64,000 nucleotides of DNA from Mucilaginibacter tolerans (GCF_030519375.1 NZ_JAUMKB010000001.1:372001-436000), one strand, 5' to 3'; shown: positions 47,065 to 56,682, counted from the first letter of the stretch. A program made the numbers and translations. The notes: generated by a model from the sequence alone, not told the origin.

Positions 47065-47075
47065 CTTCGTAGCTA

Positions 47076-48941
47076 TCAATTCATCACCCTCACCTTCAAA
47101 AAACTCGGATGCTCTTTCGAGGTATACACTTTATGTGTTTCTTTCTTAAAATCAGTGTCCTTCGCTTTCATTATGTCCTGGAACTGCTGTGTATTGCGGT
47201 CAATCAGCGGGAACCAGGTGCTTTGTACCTGCACCATAACGCGGTGGCCCTTTTTAAACGTGTGCAGCACATCCTGTAGCTCAAAGTTTACCGGGGTTAC
47301 CTTTCCTGGAACAAATGGCTCGGGTTTATCAAATCCGTTGCGGAATTTACCCCGTATTGCTTCACTGCGCACCATTTGCTCATAGTGGGACATATATACC
47401 TCTTTACTGGTAAACTGGTTATTTTTAGCAGAGTCAGGATAAACATCAATTACTTTTACCACCCAGTCTGCATCCGTTCCGGTAATGGCTACTTTCAGAT
47501 CGGCCCGAATATTTCCGGCAAGGGTTACATCATGATCTAATACATCAGTCTGATAAGTCAGGACATCCGGCCTGCTCGAAGCGAAGCGCTGGTCACCTGT
47601 CATATATTCACGCTGCATACCCAGAGTGGTATTGTTATAAAATGGAACAGGCTTGTTGGGATCGGAGATAAACTCATCAAAACTATCTGTTGAAGTTGGT
47701 GCATCGAATGATAATTTCCCTGCCGGCAACAGATACAAGTTTTTTTCCTCAGCTTCTTTAGGCGGCCATACGTTGTATTTCTTCCATTGGTTAACGCCTG
47801 TTTCAAAAGCAGATATTTTAGGAAGATCCATATCGGTGCCTTTCAGGTAATGACTGAAGAATGCAAACTCTATCTTCTCGCGATAAAATGGCCCGGTCGG
47901 ACCACCAAAAAACACATCGCCCAAATGATCCCCATCGCCACGTGACCAGCCACCGTGCACCCATGGCCCCATCGTAAAGTAAACTGGGGTATTAGGGTTC
48001 TCTTTTACCAATGTTTTATAGGTATTGATTGCGCCATACAAGTCTTCCGCATCATACCAGCCGCCGGTAACTAGCGTCGGGGTTTTAATATCATGCAGGT
48101 GATAAAGTACATTGCGGTCCTTCCAATGCTGATCATAGTTCGGGTGATCCAGCATTTCGTTCCACAAGCGGATAGTATCCTTATAATATTTGTCGTTGGA
48201 GTTTTTCACTGAGCCCATTTTCAGGTAGAAATCATAGCCATCGGCTGTGCCATAGTTGAACCTGCTACCCTGCCGCTGCGTGGGTTTATCATCCTGCCTG
48301 TTGGTAAAACCAGGATAAAAGCCAAAGTTGGCCACCAGCATAAACGCCCCGTTATGGAATGCATCATCTCTATACAGATCAGCCATAGGTGCCTGAGGTG
48401 AGGCAGCAGCCAATGCCGGGTGACGACTTAATAAAGATGCTGTAGTGAAAAAGCCTGGATAAGATATGCCCCATACCCCTACTTTGCCGTTATTATTCGG
48501 GATGGTTTTGATGAGCCAGTCGATGGTGTCATAGGTATCAGTACCTTCATCTACATCCTTTTTCGTTTTATGCACTTCCTTTTCAGGCGTCATTTCTTCA
48601 AATGTACCCTCGCTCATCCAGCGTCCGCGCACATCCTGGTAGACAAAGATAAAACCGTCATGCAAAAACAGTGATGACGGACCAAGCGAACCTTTATATT
48701 TATCAGTACCATATGGTGCAACGCTATACGGCGTCCTGTCCATCATGATCGGGTATTTTTTGGATTGATCTTTTGGTACGTATACCGAGGTAAACAACTT
48801 TTTGCCGTCGCGCATCGGCACCTGGTATTCGTATTTCTGGTAGTTTGCTTTCACATAGTCAGCATCTGAAATATTTTGCTGAGCTTGAGAGCAGATAGCT
48901 AAAAGCATCAAGCTTAAAGCCAGAAGTAAATGTCTCTTCAT
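47076..48941 (-). CDS. Secreted CocE/NonD-family (X-Pro dipeptidyl-peptidase S15) hydrolase
   Basis: 621-residue exported serine hydrolase. A signal peptide (MKRHLLLALSLMLLAICSQA) precedes an S15-type alpha/beta-hydrolase domain with nucleophile GISYPGF (Ser about 150), a helical cap, an acid/His region (GGWYDAEDLYG; MGPWVHGGWSRGDGDH) and a C-terminal jelly-roll domain (from about 430). Length is typical for CocE-like acyl-amino-acid or ester hydrolases. A TACCTTTG (48972-48965, minus strand) may be the -7 element. Substrate unknown. Confidence 0.88.
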   Translation of the reverse strand: MKRHLLLALSLMLLAICSQAQQNISDADYVKANYQKYEYQVPMRDGKKLFTSVYVPKDQSKKYPIMMDRTPYSVAPYGTDKYKGSLGPSSLFLHDGFIFVYQDVRGRWMSEGTFEEMTPEKEVHKTKKDVDEGTDTYDTIDWLIKTIPNNNGKVGVWGISYPGFFTTASLLSRHPALAAASPQAPMADLYRDDAFHNGAFMLVANFGFYPGFTNRQDDKPTQRQGSRFNYGTADGYDFYLKMGSVKNSNDKYYKDTIRLWNEMLDHPNYDQHWKDRNVLYHLHDIKTPTLVTGGWYDAEDLYGAINTYKTLVKENPNTPVYFTMGPWVHGGWSRGDGDHLGDVFFGGPTGPFYREKIEFAFFSHYLKGTDMDLPKISAFETGVNQWKKYNVWPPKEAEEKNLYLLPAGKLSFDAPTSTDSFDEFISDPNKPVPFYNNTTLGMQREYMTGDQRFASSRPDVLTYQTDVLDHDVTLAGNIRADLKVAITGTDADWVVKVIDVYPDSAKNNQFTSKEVYMSHYEQMVRSEAIRGKFRNGFDKPEPFVPGKVTPVNFELQDVLHTFKKGHRVMVQVQSTWFPLIDRNTQQFQDIMKAKDTDFKKETHKVYTSKEHPSFLKVRVMN

Positions 48942-48979
48942 TAATTATTGAGGGTTAGTAATATCAAAGGTAATAAAAA

Positions 48980-49004
48980 CAAAAAGCCCCGGAATTCCGG
49001 GGCT
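48980..49004 (-). terminator. Rho-independent terminator after pgk
   Basis: AGCCCCGGAATTCCGGGGCT (48985-49004) is a perfect 20-base palindrome; on the minus strand it is followed by TTTTTG TTTTT. It lies 27 bases after the pgk stop. Confidence 0.85.
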
Positions 49005-49030
49005 GTCACAAAAACGTTACCTAAAAAGAC

Positions 49031-50221
49031 TTATTCATTGATGGCTTTTACGCCTGGTAATTCCTTGCCTTCCATGTATTCAAGCAGTGCGCCGCCGCCT
49101 GTTGATACATAGCTTACTTCGTTGGTCAGGTTGAATTTGGCCACAGCCGCAGCTGAATCGCCGCCACCGATCAGCGAAAAAGCACCATTTTCAGTTGCAC
49201 TAACTACTGCCTCGGCAATAGCCTTAGTGCCTTGTTCAAATTTCTCCATCTCGAAAACGCCCATCGGGCCATTCCATAAAATGGTTTTTGAACCTTCAAC
49301 CACTTTGCTGAATACTTTGATAGAAGCCGGACCGATATCCAGGCCCATCCAACCGTCCTTTATATTGTCGTTGTTTGCCGTGTCTGTATTTGCATCGTTT
49401 GAAAAGTTATCCGCAATAATCGAATCTGTCGGCAATAAAAGATTTACACCTTTTGTCTTAGCTTTTTCGATAAGGCTGTTCGCAAGATCCAATTTATCTT
49501 CCTCAACGAGTGATTTTCCAATATGCCCCCCCTGTGCCTTGGCAAAAGTATAAGCCATACCTCCACCGATGATCAGGTTATCCACTTTATCCATCAGGCG
49601 TTCTATCAGTTCGATCTTGTCAGATACCTTAGCACCCCCCATAATAGCGGTGAAAGGTTTTTCAGCATTGTTCAATACCTTTTCGGCGTTGGCTAATTCG
49701 GCAGCCATCAGGTAACCGAAGCATTTTGCTTCAGGGAAGAATTGCGCAATAACAGCTGTAGATGCATGCGCGCGGTGTGCTGTACCAAAGGCGTCGTTTA
49801 CATATACATCACCCAAAGCAGCGAGCTTTTTAGCGAACTCTATATCGCCTTTTTCTTCTTCTTTGTAGAAACGAAGGTTTTCCAGCAACAGTACCTGCCC
49901 TTTTGCCAAGTCTTTTGCTTTTTCAATGGCTTCAGCACCGATACAATCATCAGCAAATTCAACCTGCTGACCCAGCAGATCAGATAAATGCGGAACCAAA
50001 TGCTTCAGTGAATATTTCTCTGTCGGACCATCTTTTGGTCTTCCCAGGTGTGACATCAGGATCACTTCGCCCCCATCCTTCAAAATCTTTTTGATGGTTG
50101 GCATAGCGGCTGTCATCCGGTTATCGTCTGTAATATTATAGTCCTTATCTAATGGGACGTTAAAATCAACCCTGATCAGGGCTTTTTTCCCCAAAAAGTT
50201 TATTTGATCTACTGTTTTCAT
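49031..50221 (-). CDS. pgk: Phosphoglycerate kinase
   Basis: 396-residue monomeric kinase making ATP and 3-phosphoglycerate in glycolysis. N-terminal [12 protein letters not shown], substrate-binding [10 protein letters not shown], hinge/nucleotide segment [16 protein letters not shown] and C-terminal [13 protein letters not shown] are all in place. Length is normal. It is near gap (50720-51736) but separated from it by a GNAT gene and a 86-bp gap with a small dyad, so co-transcription is possible but not certain. Confidence 0.97.
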   Translation of the reverse strand: MKTVDQINFLGKKALIRVDFNVPLDKDYNITDDNRMTAAMPTIKKILKDGGEVILMSHLGRPKDGPTEKYSLKHLVPHLSDLLGQQVEFADDCIGAEAIEKAKDLAKGQVLLLENLRFYKEEEKGDIEFAKKLAALGDVYVNDAFGTAHRAHASTAVIAQFFPEAKCFGYLMAAELANAEKVLNNAEKPFTAIMGGAKVSDKIELIERLMDKVDNLIIGGGMAYTFAKAQGGHIGKSLVEEDKLDLANSLIEKAKTKGVNLLLPTDSIIADNFSNDANTDTANNDNIKDGWMGLDIGPASIKVFSKVVEGSKTILWNGPMGVFEMEKFEQGTKAIAEAVVSATENGAFSLIGGGDSAAAVAKFNLTNEVSYVSTGGGALLEYMEGKELPGVKAINE

Positions 50222-50255
50222 ATTGTTTTAGGGCGTTGTTTTACGGACCGCCAAA

Positions 50256-50281
50256 TTCAGCATTTAATTCTAAATTCTGAA
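50256..50281. repeat. Small dyad of AATTC-like words between GNAT gene and pgk
   Basis: TTCAGCATTTA (50256-50266) and TAAATTCTGAA (50271-50281) pair at 10 of 11 positions around ATTC. It resembles the other word arrays but its period is unclear. Confidence 0.4.
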
Positions 50282-50307
50282 CGCAAAAATGAAAAAGGTG
50301 TTTGGGG

Positions 50308-50742
50308 CTACTGAATCTTTAAATAGAGCACATAATGCGGCCCTATTCCGGGTACATCAAACTCGTCGGAGATGGTCTCAAAACCAAGGCTTCTATAGAA
50401 AGGAACTGCTTTTTTCCGGGCATTACACCAAATGTAATTCACTTTTTGCCCGCGCATATAAACGATTGCAAAATTCACAAGCTGATTACCAAAACCTTGG
50501 CCACGATGGCTCTCAAGGGTTGCCATGCCCCGTAATTGGTAAGCTTTGCCCGGCAATCCTTTATAAATCTGCGGATGAAATGACGCAATGCAAACCAGTT
50601 GATTATCATCAAAATAGCCTAAATGAAAGGCGCCTTCAGCATCGTCATTGGGAAAACGGCATTCATCCAGTGTTAACCGGCCCTCGCGCAATACCTCGTT
50701 ACGGATGGCTAGCACATCATCAGCCTGAATAAACCTGATCAT
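50308..50742 (-). CDS. GNAT-family N-acetyltransferase
   Basis: 144-residue acetyltransferase with the GNAT fold. The acetyl-CoA pyrophosphate loop is RGMATLESHRGQGFGNQLVNF (motif A; R-x-x-G-x-G/A appears as HRGQGFG), and the late AVPFYRSLGFE is motif B. The substrate is unknown. The start lies inside the 3' end of gap (23-base overlap), so it is translationally coupled to gap. Confidence 0.85.
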   Translation of the reverse strand: MIRFIQADDVLAIRNEVLREGRLTLDECRFPNDDAEGAFHLGYFDDNQLVCIASFHPQIYKGLPGKAYQLRGMATLESHRGQGFGNQLVNFAIVYMRGQKVNYIWCNARKKAVPFYRSLGFETISDEFDVPGIGPHYVLYLKIQ

Positions 50743-51736
50743 GCTTTGCTACACTTATTTTTGCTACCAGGTCGGCCAGACGGCTCGAGTAGCCCGTTTC
50801 ATTGTCATACCAACCCACCACTTTCACCAATCCGCCAACTATCGAAGTAAGTTTCGCATCAAAAATGCAGCTATGCGGATTATCTAATATGTCAGTAGAA
50901 ACTATCGGGTCCTCAGTATACTCCAGCACATTTTTCATTGGGCCTTCGGCTGCTGCTTTGAACGCCCGGTTGAGCTCTTCAACTGTAGTCTGCTTTTTCA
51001 GGCTACAGGTAAAATCCGTCAAAGAGCCATTCAATACAGGCACCCGGATTCCTGCACCTCCTAATTTTCCTTCCAAGTGAGGGAATATGTTGGTGATAGC
51101 TTTAGCTGCGCCGGTTGTAGTAGGTATAATTGACGCCGACGCCGCCCGGGCACGCCGGAGATCTTTATGGGGGGCATCGTGCAGATTCTGGTCGCCGGTC
51201 ATGGAATGTACCGTGGTAATGTAACCATCAACAATTCCCCAGTTATCTTCCAATATCTTCACCATAGCCGCAACATTATTGGTGGTGCATGATGCATTGG
51301 AGATGATAGGTGCCCACAGATCAAAATTAATGTCGTTTACGCCAATTACAATAGTAGGAATAATTTTATCGGGTGATGGCGCAGAAATGATCACCTGCTT
51401 TGCACCTGCTAACAAATGCTGACTTGCGCCATGTTTAGAGGTAAACTTACCAGTAGACTCGATTACGAGGTCGATATTCAATTCTTTCCAGGGAAGATTT
51501 GCCGGGTCCTTTTCGGACAAGATTTTTATCTGTTTACGATCAATATACAAATTGCCCGAGTCGCATTTTATAGTCCCTTTGAATGTACGATGAACAGAAT
51601 CGTATTTGAACAGGTGCGCCAATGTTTCGGTATCGGTCAGGTCATTGATCGCAACCACCTCGATACCGGGCTTAGAAAGCACACTACGCAGGAATATTCT
51701 CCCTATACGTCCAAATCCGTTAATAGCTACCCTCAT
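50720..51736 (-). CDS. gap: Glyceraldehyde-3-phosphate dehydrogenase
   Basis: 338-residue type I GAPDH. N-terminal Rossmann motif INGFGRIGR and Asp in AINDLTD favour NAD+. The catalytic Cys is in NASCTTNN (about residue 150) and the catalytic His in TVHSMTGDQ. The usual second cysteine of SCTTNC is Asn here, a harmless variation seen in some lineages. RRARAASASIIPTTTGAAKA and WYDNETGYSSR are as expected. A TACTTTTG (51762-51755, minus strand) sits about 20 bases before the ATG as a possible -7 element. Coupled with the downstream GNAT gene. Confidence 0.95.
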   Translation of the reverse strand: MRVAINGFGRIGRIFLRSVLSKPGIEVVAINDLTDTETLAHLFKYDSVHRTFKGTIKCDSGNLYIDRKQIKILSEKDPANLPWKELNIDLVIESTGKFTSKHGASQHLLAGAKQVIISAPSPDKIIPTIVIGVNDINFDLWAPIISNASCTTNNVAAMVKILEDNWGIVDGYITTVHSMTGDQNLHDAPHKDLRRARAASASIIPTTTGAAKAITNIFPHLEGKLGGAGIRVPVLNGSLTDFTCSLKKQTTVEELNRAFKAAAEGPMKNVLEYTEDPIVSTDILDNPHSCIFDAKLTSIVGGLVKVVGWYDNETGYSSRLADLVAKISVAKHDQVYSG

Positions 51737-51825
51737 AACAATTGATATTTATGACAAAAGTACACAAATATCAAAAGGCATTGGATTGGCGAATGTCATA
51801 TTACAATAAGAAACAGGAATATAAG

Positions 51826-53514
51826 CTACGCGATCACCCTTTTATCTTTTTTGCAGGAATTTCTTTCCTTCGCTTCTCTTATTATTTTTTGGTACAGGTT
51901 CAGTACCTCTTTCAATCGCTCTTTTATTTTGCCGGATACTGCAATGTTGAGCGCATATCTATGTTCAGGCAGGTATAGCTCGATATTGGTATTAGCAATC
52001 TTGTAATCCACATCAAACATACGGCTGTAATAATCGATACCGCATTGCATAATGGCTCGTGCCAGTCGATCTGCGACATCTCCATATTCCGCGTTGCCCT
52101 CACCTAAAAAGGTCCTTAGATACAGGATATCCTCGCGGGTACTTTTCACTAATCTTTTCCCCGCATCGGCTGCTTCTGCAGCATTCGTCTTTTTCGTGGC
52201 TTTTGCGGCATCAATTTCCCTGTCAATTTTTTGGATACGGCCAGAGAAAAAGATACTGCTAAATAGCTGCCTGATTTCAGCCGGGAAATCAGAGAAAAGA
52301 TTCAAAAGATCGCTTGTAGATATGCCTCGTTGCTTATCCACGTATTTCTTCACCGAGTCTACAACCTCAGTCAGATAAAACTGAATAGTCTTTTCGGGAT
52401 GATAAAAATACTGCTCGCCGCCTACTGATTTTGCGTAGCTTTCCTTTTGTTTTGAAGTATAGAAGAGTTTAGCCAGTTCAATCCCTTTTTTAAATTCATC
52501 CGCATGAAACCCTCCGTTTTTGGTTGCCAGACCTAGATTAAGCATCGAGAGATTTTTGATGCAGCTATAATTCTCTTTGGTAATTTTAAACTTTGCCTCG
52601 TCCTCAACAAAATTACAGAACCTAAATTTGCTGAATGACACTTTTTGATTACCCCAAACCTTGAAACCAAACCCTTTTCCAAAAAAAGGTTCACTCTTAA
52701 CCGATCCGACATAATTATCGTTGATATATAGACCGACTTGGTCATCCGTCTTCTTCAAGAGTAAATGATTGGATGAACGTTGATTTATGGCGAAAGCTGT
52801 TTTCCACGGGATGATCTCTTTATAATCGCCTTTAGTGTGCTGCACCAGGCTAAAGTGCCCATTGCCGGTAATCACGAAGCTATAATAGCTATTTTGCTCC
52901 CTGCCGAAAACGATACCATAACTATATTTATCCACTCCCTCAAACCATTTTGTATCTACCTCTATTGTCCAGTTATCTTCGTAATTTAAATCGGCAAATA
53001 CACATGGAATGGATGAGCCTGTTTTTTTTTCTCTCGAGATGATATATTCATCAGCATTTTTTGTCAGCGAATGAAATTCATCTTTTTCTTCCAGCCAATC
53101 AGACGATTGACTGATCAGGTCGCCAATCAATACAGCCTGGATGAGTTTCTTTTTATCTTTTGGAAGAAGGGCTTTTTCCCAAATACTCAATGCTTTTTCA
53201 GCATCGCCCTCTCTTATAAACTCTAAAGCGAGTTCATCAGCCAAATTGCTGTTCCAAAACCAGAAGGGGGAATAAAGGGGTTTGGCTATTGGAGTATCTG
53301 CAATGGGGGTTTTTATTTCTTCAGCTAAGAAATCATTTTTTTCTGCGGGTAAAGCAATTTGAAGATCATTATCAAAAGCTCGCATTTCAGTCCCACCCGG
53401 TTGAAGCCCAGTCTGCTTTGAGGCGCTATGTTCAACGATTGTTTTGGGCGAACTACTCCAGCGCAGAAAACTACCACCCAAAAGCCTGTTAAAATAGTGT
53501 GTATAAGCCGTCAT
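51826..53514 (-). CDS. Unrecognised 562-residue protein with a central beta-sandwich-like domain
   Basis: I do not recognise a named family. Residues 1-80 look disordered. Residues 82-130 (SPFWFWNSNLADELALEFIREGD, then AEKALSIWEKAL) resemble a helical TPR-like repeat. Residues about 175-302 (NYEDNWTIEVDTKWFEG, YSYGIVFGREQNSYYSFVI, VGLYINDNYVGSVKSE, GFGFKVWGNQKVSFSKFRF) have the alternating pattern of a concanavalin/LamG-like sandwich. Residues 303-562 are helical (YSCIKNLSMLNLGLATKNGG, then an Ala/Lys-rich stretch and ERLKEVLNLYQKI). The sandwich seems inserted between two helical parts. No signal peptide or membrane helix. Neighbours (gap, glycosyltransferases) give no clue; it is probably monocistronic. 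Confidence 0.75.
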   Translation of the reverse strand: MTAYTHYFNRLLGGSFLRWSSSPKTIVEHSASKQTGLQPGGTEMRAFDNDLQIALPAEKNDFLAEEIKTPIADTPIAKPLYSPFWFWNSNLADELALEFIREGDAEKALSIWEKALLPKDKKKLIQAVLIGDLISQSSDWLEEKDEFHSLTKNADEYIISREKKTGSSIPCVFADLNYEDNWTIEVDTKWFEGVDKYSYGIVFGREQNSYYSFVITGNGHFSLVQHTKGDYKEIIPWKTAFAINQRSSNHLLLKKTDDQVGLYINDNYVGSVKSEPFFGKGFGFKVWGNQKVSFSKFRFCNFVEDEAKFKITKENYSCIKNLSMLNLGLATKNGGFHADEFKKGIELAKLFYTSKQKESYAKSVGGEQYFYHPEKTIQFYLTEVVDSVKKYVDKQRGISTSDLLNLFSDFPAEIRQLFSSIFFSGRIQKIDREIDAAKATKKTNAAEAADAGKRLVKSTREDILYLRTFLGEGNAEYGDVADRLARAIMQCGIDYYSRMFDVDYKIANTNIELYLPEHRYALNIAVSGKIKERLKEVLNLYQKIIREAKERNSCKKDKRVIA

Positions 53515-53699
53515 AATCCCTAATTATCCTTGTCCGAAATAAGCCTGAAACTCAGTGTATGAGTTCCGCAAAAAGTTTAATATATTCCTGTGAGTCTGCT
53601 CAAAAATCCCGGTCACTTAAATCTTGAAAAGGACGTTACGGATGGTTTAAATATACGGCTGGATAATGCAGTTCAGTACACTAAAGCATGAAAAGTTTA

Positions 53700-53724
53700 C
53701 CACATTTTTCAAAAAAAAATGTGG
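53700..53724 (-). terminator. A/T-rich hairpin downstream of the WecA-like gene
   Basis: CCACATTTTT (53700-53709) and AAAAATGTGG (53715-53724) form a perfect 10-bp stem with a 5-base loop about 40 bases past the stop at 53766. There is no clean T run after it, so termination is only a guess; it contains a CCACA core like the ftsA-ftsZ dyad. The rest of the 251-bp gap 53515-53765 shows nothing recognisable. Confidence 0.35.
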
Positions 53725-53765
53725 ATATTAAAAATAAAAAAAATGGCAAAAAAAGTTATGGATTT

Positions 53766-54869
53766 CTAAACGAATAAATTGCGTAAAGCAAGGTTTTCGC
53801 GTTCTTTTGACCTGATAAAAAAGGACACTGCCCAGTTAAATAACAGGCAAACCGTCAGAATAAGGCCAAGCAATATAGAATTACCGTAAGAACTGAATAC
53901 CAAAGCCAGAACTACACAAAGCAAATTCAGTGCAATTAATATCATTGCTGTTTGCAGATGTGTAAAACCAAGCTTTAACATACGATGATGAATATGTTTA
54001 CGGTCAGCTTTAAACGGCGATACGCCGCTGTAAACGCGAAGTATAAATACTCTTAATGTATCAAATATTGGTCCTATTAAAATAGCTACCGACAGGGCTG
54101 GAGCCGAATAAACATCGGGCGATTTCACTGTAGTAAATTTATTTAATTCGATAAATTTAATGGCCATTACTGCTGAGATCAGGCCGATAAGTAATGAACC
54201 GGTATCGCCCATAAATATTTTTGCCGGGGTGATATTAAACCTCAGGAATCCTATTAAAGCACCCGTCATAGCCAGTGATACTGCACCAAGCTCATATTGA
54301 TGCATGTATATAAACAGTCCGGCAAAACACGCATTTGCCACAACACCTGTGGCACCGGCCAAACTATCAATTCCATCTATCAGATTAAAGGCATTTACAA
54401 TCAAAATAATCGTGAGCACAGTCAGGGCGACGCTTGGCCAATAGGGCAGATCGCCGATGCCAAAAACGCCGTACATACTGGTAAGGCGTATATTACCCAT
54501 AACCACCAGAATTAATGATGCTAAAAACTGGATGAAAAATTTAGTACGTGAGTTAACCCCGGACAGATCGTCCTTTAAACCCATTGCAAACAGAATAATA
54601 CATGCTGTAAGCAGGTAGTTTATAGGCAACGACTTATCTGTCATACTAAACAGCAGCGAGGTAATGGTAAAACTTACGAAAATAGCTACTCCACCTAACC
54701 TCGGAATTCCGTGATCATGTTGTTTTCTGAAATGGCCCAGATCATCATACAAATGCCGTGCGCGTGCCACATGAAGTATAGAGGGTATCGCAATAATTGT
54801 GACGATAATAGAAAAAACGACTATTGTAATATAATACACTAAGTGATATGAATGTAAATATTCCGTCAT
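53766..54869 (-). CDS. WecA-like undecaprenyl-phosphate GlcNAc-1-phosphate transferase
   Basis: 367-residue polytopic sugar-phosphate transferase of the MraY/WecA (GT4-like) family, which starts O-antigen, enterobacterial common antigen-like or teichoic-type glycans on undecaprenyl phosphate. The motifs are GLKDDLSGVN (Asp pair), [27 protein letters not shown] and KADRKHIHHRMLKLG; the HIHH motif separates WecA-type from MraY-type enzymes. About eleven membrane helices. It lies near a GT2 glycosyltransferase on the same strand, as expected for surface-polysaccharide assembly. Confidence 0.9.
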   Translation of the reverse strand: MTEYLHSYHLVYYITIVVFSIIVTIIAIPSILHVARARHLYDDLGHFRKQHDHGIPRLGGVAIFVSFTITSLLFSMTDKSLPINYLLTACIILFAMGLKDDLSGVNSRTKFFIQFLASLILVVMGNIRLTSMYGVFGIGDLPYWPSVALTVLTIILIVNAFNLIDGIDSLAGATGVVANACFAGLFIYMHQYELGAVSLAMTGALIGFLRFNITPAKIFMGDTGSLLIGLISAVMAIKFIELNKFTTVKSPDVYSAPALSVAILIGPIFDTLRVFILRVYSGVSPFKADRKHIHHRMLKLGFTHLQTAMILIALNLLCVVLALVFSSYGNSILLGLILTVCLLFNWAVSFFIRSKERENLALRNLFV

Positions 54870-54941
54870 TGAGAATAAAAGTTATAGGTCGATCAGTTAC
54901 ATTTAAAACCGGTGTCCAAGTTAATAAAATTTCTGTTTGTC

Positions 54942-55688
54942 CTAAAAAAATTGTGCTATTTTACGTAAAGGTTTAAGTAATATCGTAACTATCGGCAAAA
55001 AAATACTATTATTTTTCATGGCTTTGAGATCAAAACGCATAGCTTGTACGCGGTTCCCTAAGCTTTTGTTACTTATACCACCAACTACCATCTTTATAAG
55101 CACCTTATTCAAATAATATGCATTAATATTATTCTGATGAATAAATCTTAACATCAACTCGTAATCGCCTGCACTTCCATAATCAAGTTTGTAACCGCCT
55201 AATTTTTCGAATAGACTTCTCTTGCAATAAAATGTAGGATGAGGGGGCATCCACCCCCAATTAAATATTCCTTTTCTATACTTTCCTGAACGCCATTTGC
55301 GGATAACCTTGTCGTTGGGATCAATGTAATCAAGGTCACCGTATATTATCGCAGTATCTTGTTCGGCAAATACCTTTGCTATGTTATACAGCACATCATT
55401 ATCCGCAAAGAAATCATCTGCATTAATTGTGCCAATAACATCACCGGTAGCCAGTGCAATACCTTTATTCATTGCGTCGTAAATACCATTATCAGGTTCT
55501 GATATAAAAGCGTCGACATTTGTGCTGTATTTATCAATTATTTTAATCGTATCATCTGTCGAGCCGCCATCAACTATAATGTATTGGATGTTTTTTAAAC
55601 TTTGCTGCAACACGGAATTTATGCAACGTTCTATGGTGTTTTGGGCATTATATGCCACAGTTATAATTGAAATTTTCGGACCCTGCAT
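54942..55688 (-). CDS. GT2-family glycosyltransferase
   Basis: 248-residue cytoplasmic glycosyltransferase with a GT-A fold. Nucleotide-binding start ISIITVAYNAQNTIERCI, acceptor-side IVDGGSTDDT, and the metal-binding DxD equivalent NADDFF (about residue 95), with a typical WGWMPPHPTFYCKRSLFEKLGG further on. Members closest in pattern are colanic-acid/LPS-type transferases. The C-terminal basic helix suggests membrane association. It is upstream of the WecA-like gene on the same strand, 72 bases away, and probably belongs to the same surface-glycan pathway. Confidence 0.88.
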   Translation of the reverse strand: MQGPKISIITVAYNAQNTIERCINSVLQQSLKNIQYIIVDGGSTDDTIKIIDKYSTNVDAFISEPDNGIYDAMNKGIALATGDVIGTINADDFFADNDVLYNIAKVFAEQDTAIIYGDLDYIDPNDKVIRKWRSGKYRKGIFNWGWMPPHPTFYCKRSLFEKLGGYKLDYGSAGDYELMLRFIHQNNINAYYLNKVLIKMVVGGISNKSLGNRVQAMRFDLKAMKNNSIFLPIVTILLKPLRKIAQFF

Positions 55689-55807
55689 TTCTGGAAAAAT
55701 ACACTTTTAAAATAACCAAATTATGGCACTTTCGGAATTGCTGCACAAGATAAATAAATATGCAGCTTAAGTGTATATGCTGAGCGCCAAGTATATAATT
55801 TATAAAG

Positions 55808-56005
55808 CTAAATAACTAAGTTTTGCCTTATAACGGGTATTGGTCCGCCGGAAGGACCGCCCTGCTTCACTTCCTTTTTTCTTCTCAACTCTTTCTCCTC
55901 TTCTCCATTTATCATTTCTGTCAAACCTGGGCCGTCGGGGTGCCCTTTTGCCTCCGTTACAGGACTCCTGCTCGCTTTTTTAATTGGTTTATCTTTGGTT
56001 TTCAT
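55808..56005 (-). CDS. Small charged hypothetical protein
   Basis: 65-residue highly charged, probably disordered protein (MKTKDKPIKKASRSPVTEA start, then HPDGPGLTEMINGEEEKE, a basic RRKKEVKQ stretch and GGPSGGPIPV). No membrane helix or domain. The pattern of conserved-looking PVTEAKGHPDGPG and GGPSGGP suggests a real gene rather than a chance frame, and I recall similar small proteins in Sphingobacteriaceae, but I cannot name a function. It is divergent from the Crp/Fnr gene with a 52-bp gap. Confidence 0.5.
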   Translation of the reverse strand: MKTKDKPIKKASRSPVTEAKGHPDGPGLTEMINGEEEKELRRKKEVKQGGPSGGPIPVIRQNLVI

Positions 56006-56057
56006 ATTAATTTACCAATCTATCCGATATTTGGTTTAAGTCTTTAGATCGACGCTA

Positions 56058-56621
56058 ATGGAAGCATTCTTTGCTGTACTTTCCCGGTTTATCCATCTTT
56101 CAGGTGAAAGCAAAGCGGCTTTTGCAACTGCTGTAAAGAAAATGGAGCTTCCCAAAGGGCATGTACTGGTAAAGGAAGATACCGTTTGTAACTATCTTTA
56201 TTTTGTAGAAAGTGGTTTGACCCGCACGTATTATTTTAAAGATGGCAAAGACATTACCGACTGGATAAGCGCCGAAAACTCCTTTGCATGCTCTATAGTA
56301 AGTTTCATCACCCGTAAGCCCGACCGACGAATAATTGAATTATTAGAGTCCTCTGTTTTATATGCAATCAGTTACGATAAACTGGAAGAGTTATACGCCC
56401 GCTTTCATGAAATTGAAAAGTTAGGCAGACTGCTGGTAAGCTCAGGCATGGTGCAAATGCAGCAGAAGTTTGACGACCAGCATTTTGAAACCGCCCCACA
56501 GCGCTATCAAACTCTGATGAAAACCAACCCTTCGTTTATATTAAGAGTGCCTTTAGGAATGATTGCCTCCTATCTTGGCATTACCCAGGAAACTTTAAGC
56601 CGTATCCGTTCGCAAGTTTGA
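56058..56621 (+). CDS. Crp/Fnr-family transcriptional regulator
   Basis: 187-residue regulator with an N-terminal cyclic-nucleotide-binding-like beta-roll (about 20-115, KGHVLVKEDTVCNYLYFVESGLTR) and a C-terminal helix-turn-helix (MIASYLGITQETLSRIR, about 168-184). There are no N-terminal cysteines for an Fe-S cluster, and the cAMP pocket residues are not clearly present, so the effector is unknown. FNR-like palindromes lie directly downstream (56624 and 56666), before doxX, so the neighbouring doxX is a likely target. Confidence 0.9.
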   Translation: MEAFFAVLSRFIHLSGESKAAFATAVKKMELPKGHVLVKEDTVCNYLYFVESGLTRTYYFKDGKDITDWISAENSFACSIVSFITRKPDRRIIELLESSVLYAISYDKLEELYARFHEIEKLGRLLVSSGMVQMQQKFDDQHFETAPQRYQTLMKTNPSFILRVPLGMIASYLGITQETLSRIRSQV

Positions 56622-56623
56622 TT

Positions 56624-56641
56624 TTTTGATTAATGTCAAAA
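56624..56641. promoter_or_regulatory. FNR-like palindrome downstream of the Crp/Fnr gene
   Basis: TTTTGAT, 4 bases, then GTCAAAA: it matches the FNR half-site arrangement TTGAT-N4-ATCAA with one changed base. It is 47-64 bases before the doxX ATG, a suitable operator position. Confidence 0.45.
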
Positions 56642-56665
56642 GGTTCCACAGCAATACTGCTGAAC

Positions 56666-56682
56666 TTTGATTAAAAATCAAA
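56666..56682. promoter_or_regulatory. Second TTTGATT...AATCAAA palindrome before doxX
   Basis: TTTGATT and AATCAAA are perfect inverted copies around AAA. Compared with the FNR consensus, the spacing is one base longer. It is 6 bases before the doxX ATG, where a bound protein would block translation start or transcription. Confidence 0.4.

Noticed and set aside
53766..54869. Second mraY
   Set aside because: The HIHH motif and the glycosyltransferase neighbour place it in the WecA-type branch, while mraY is in the dcw cluster.
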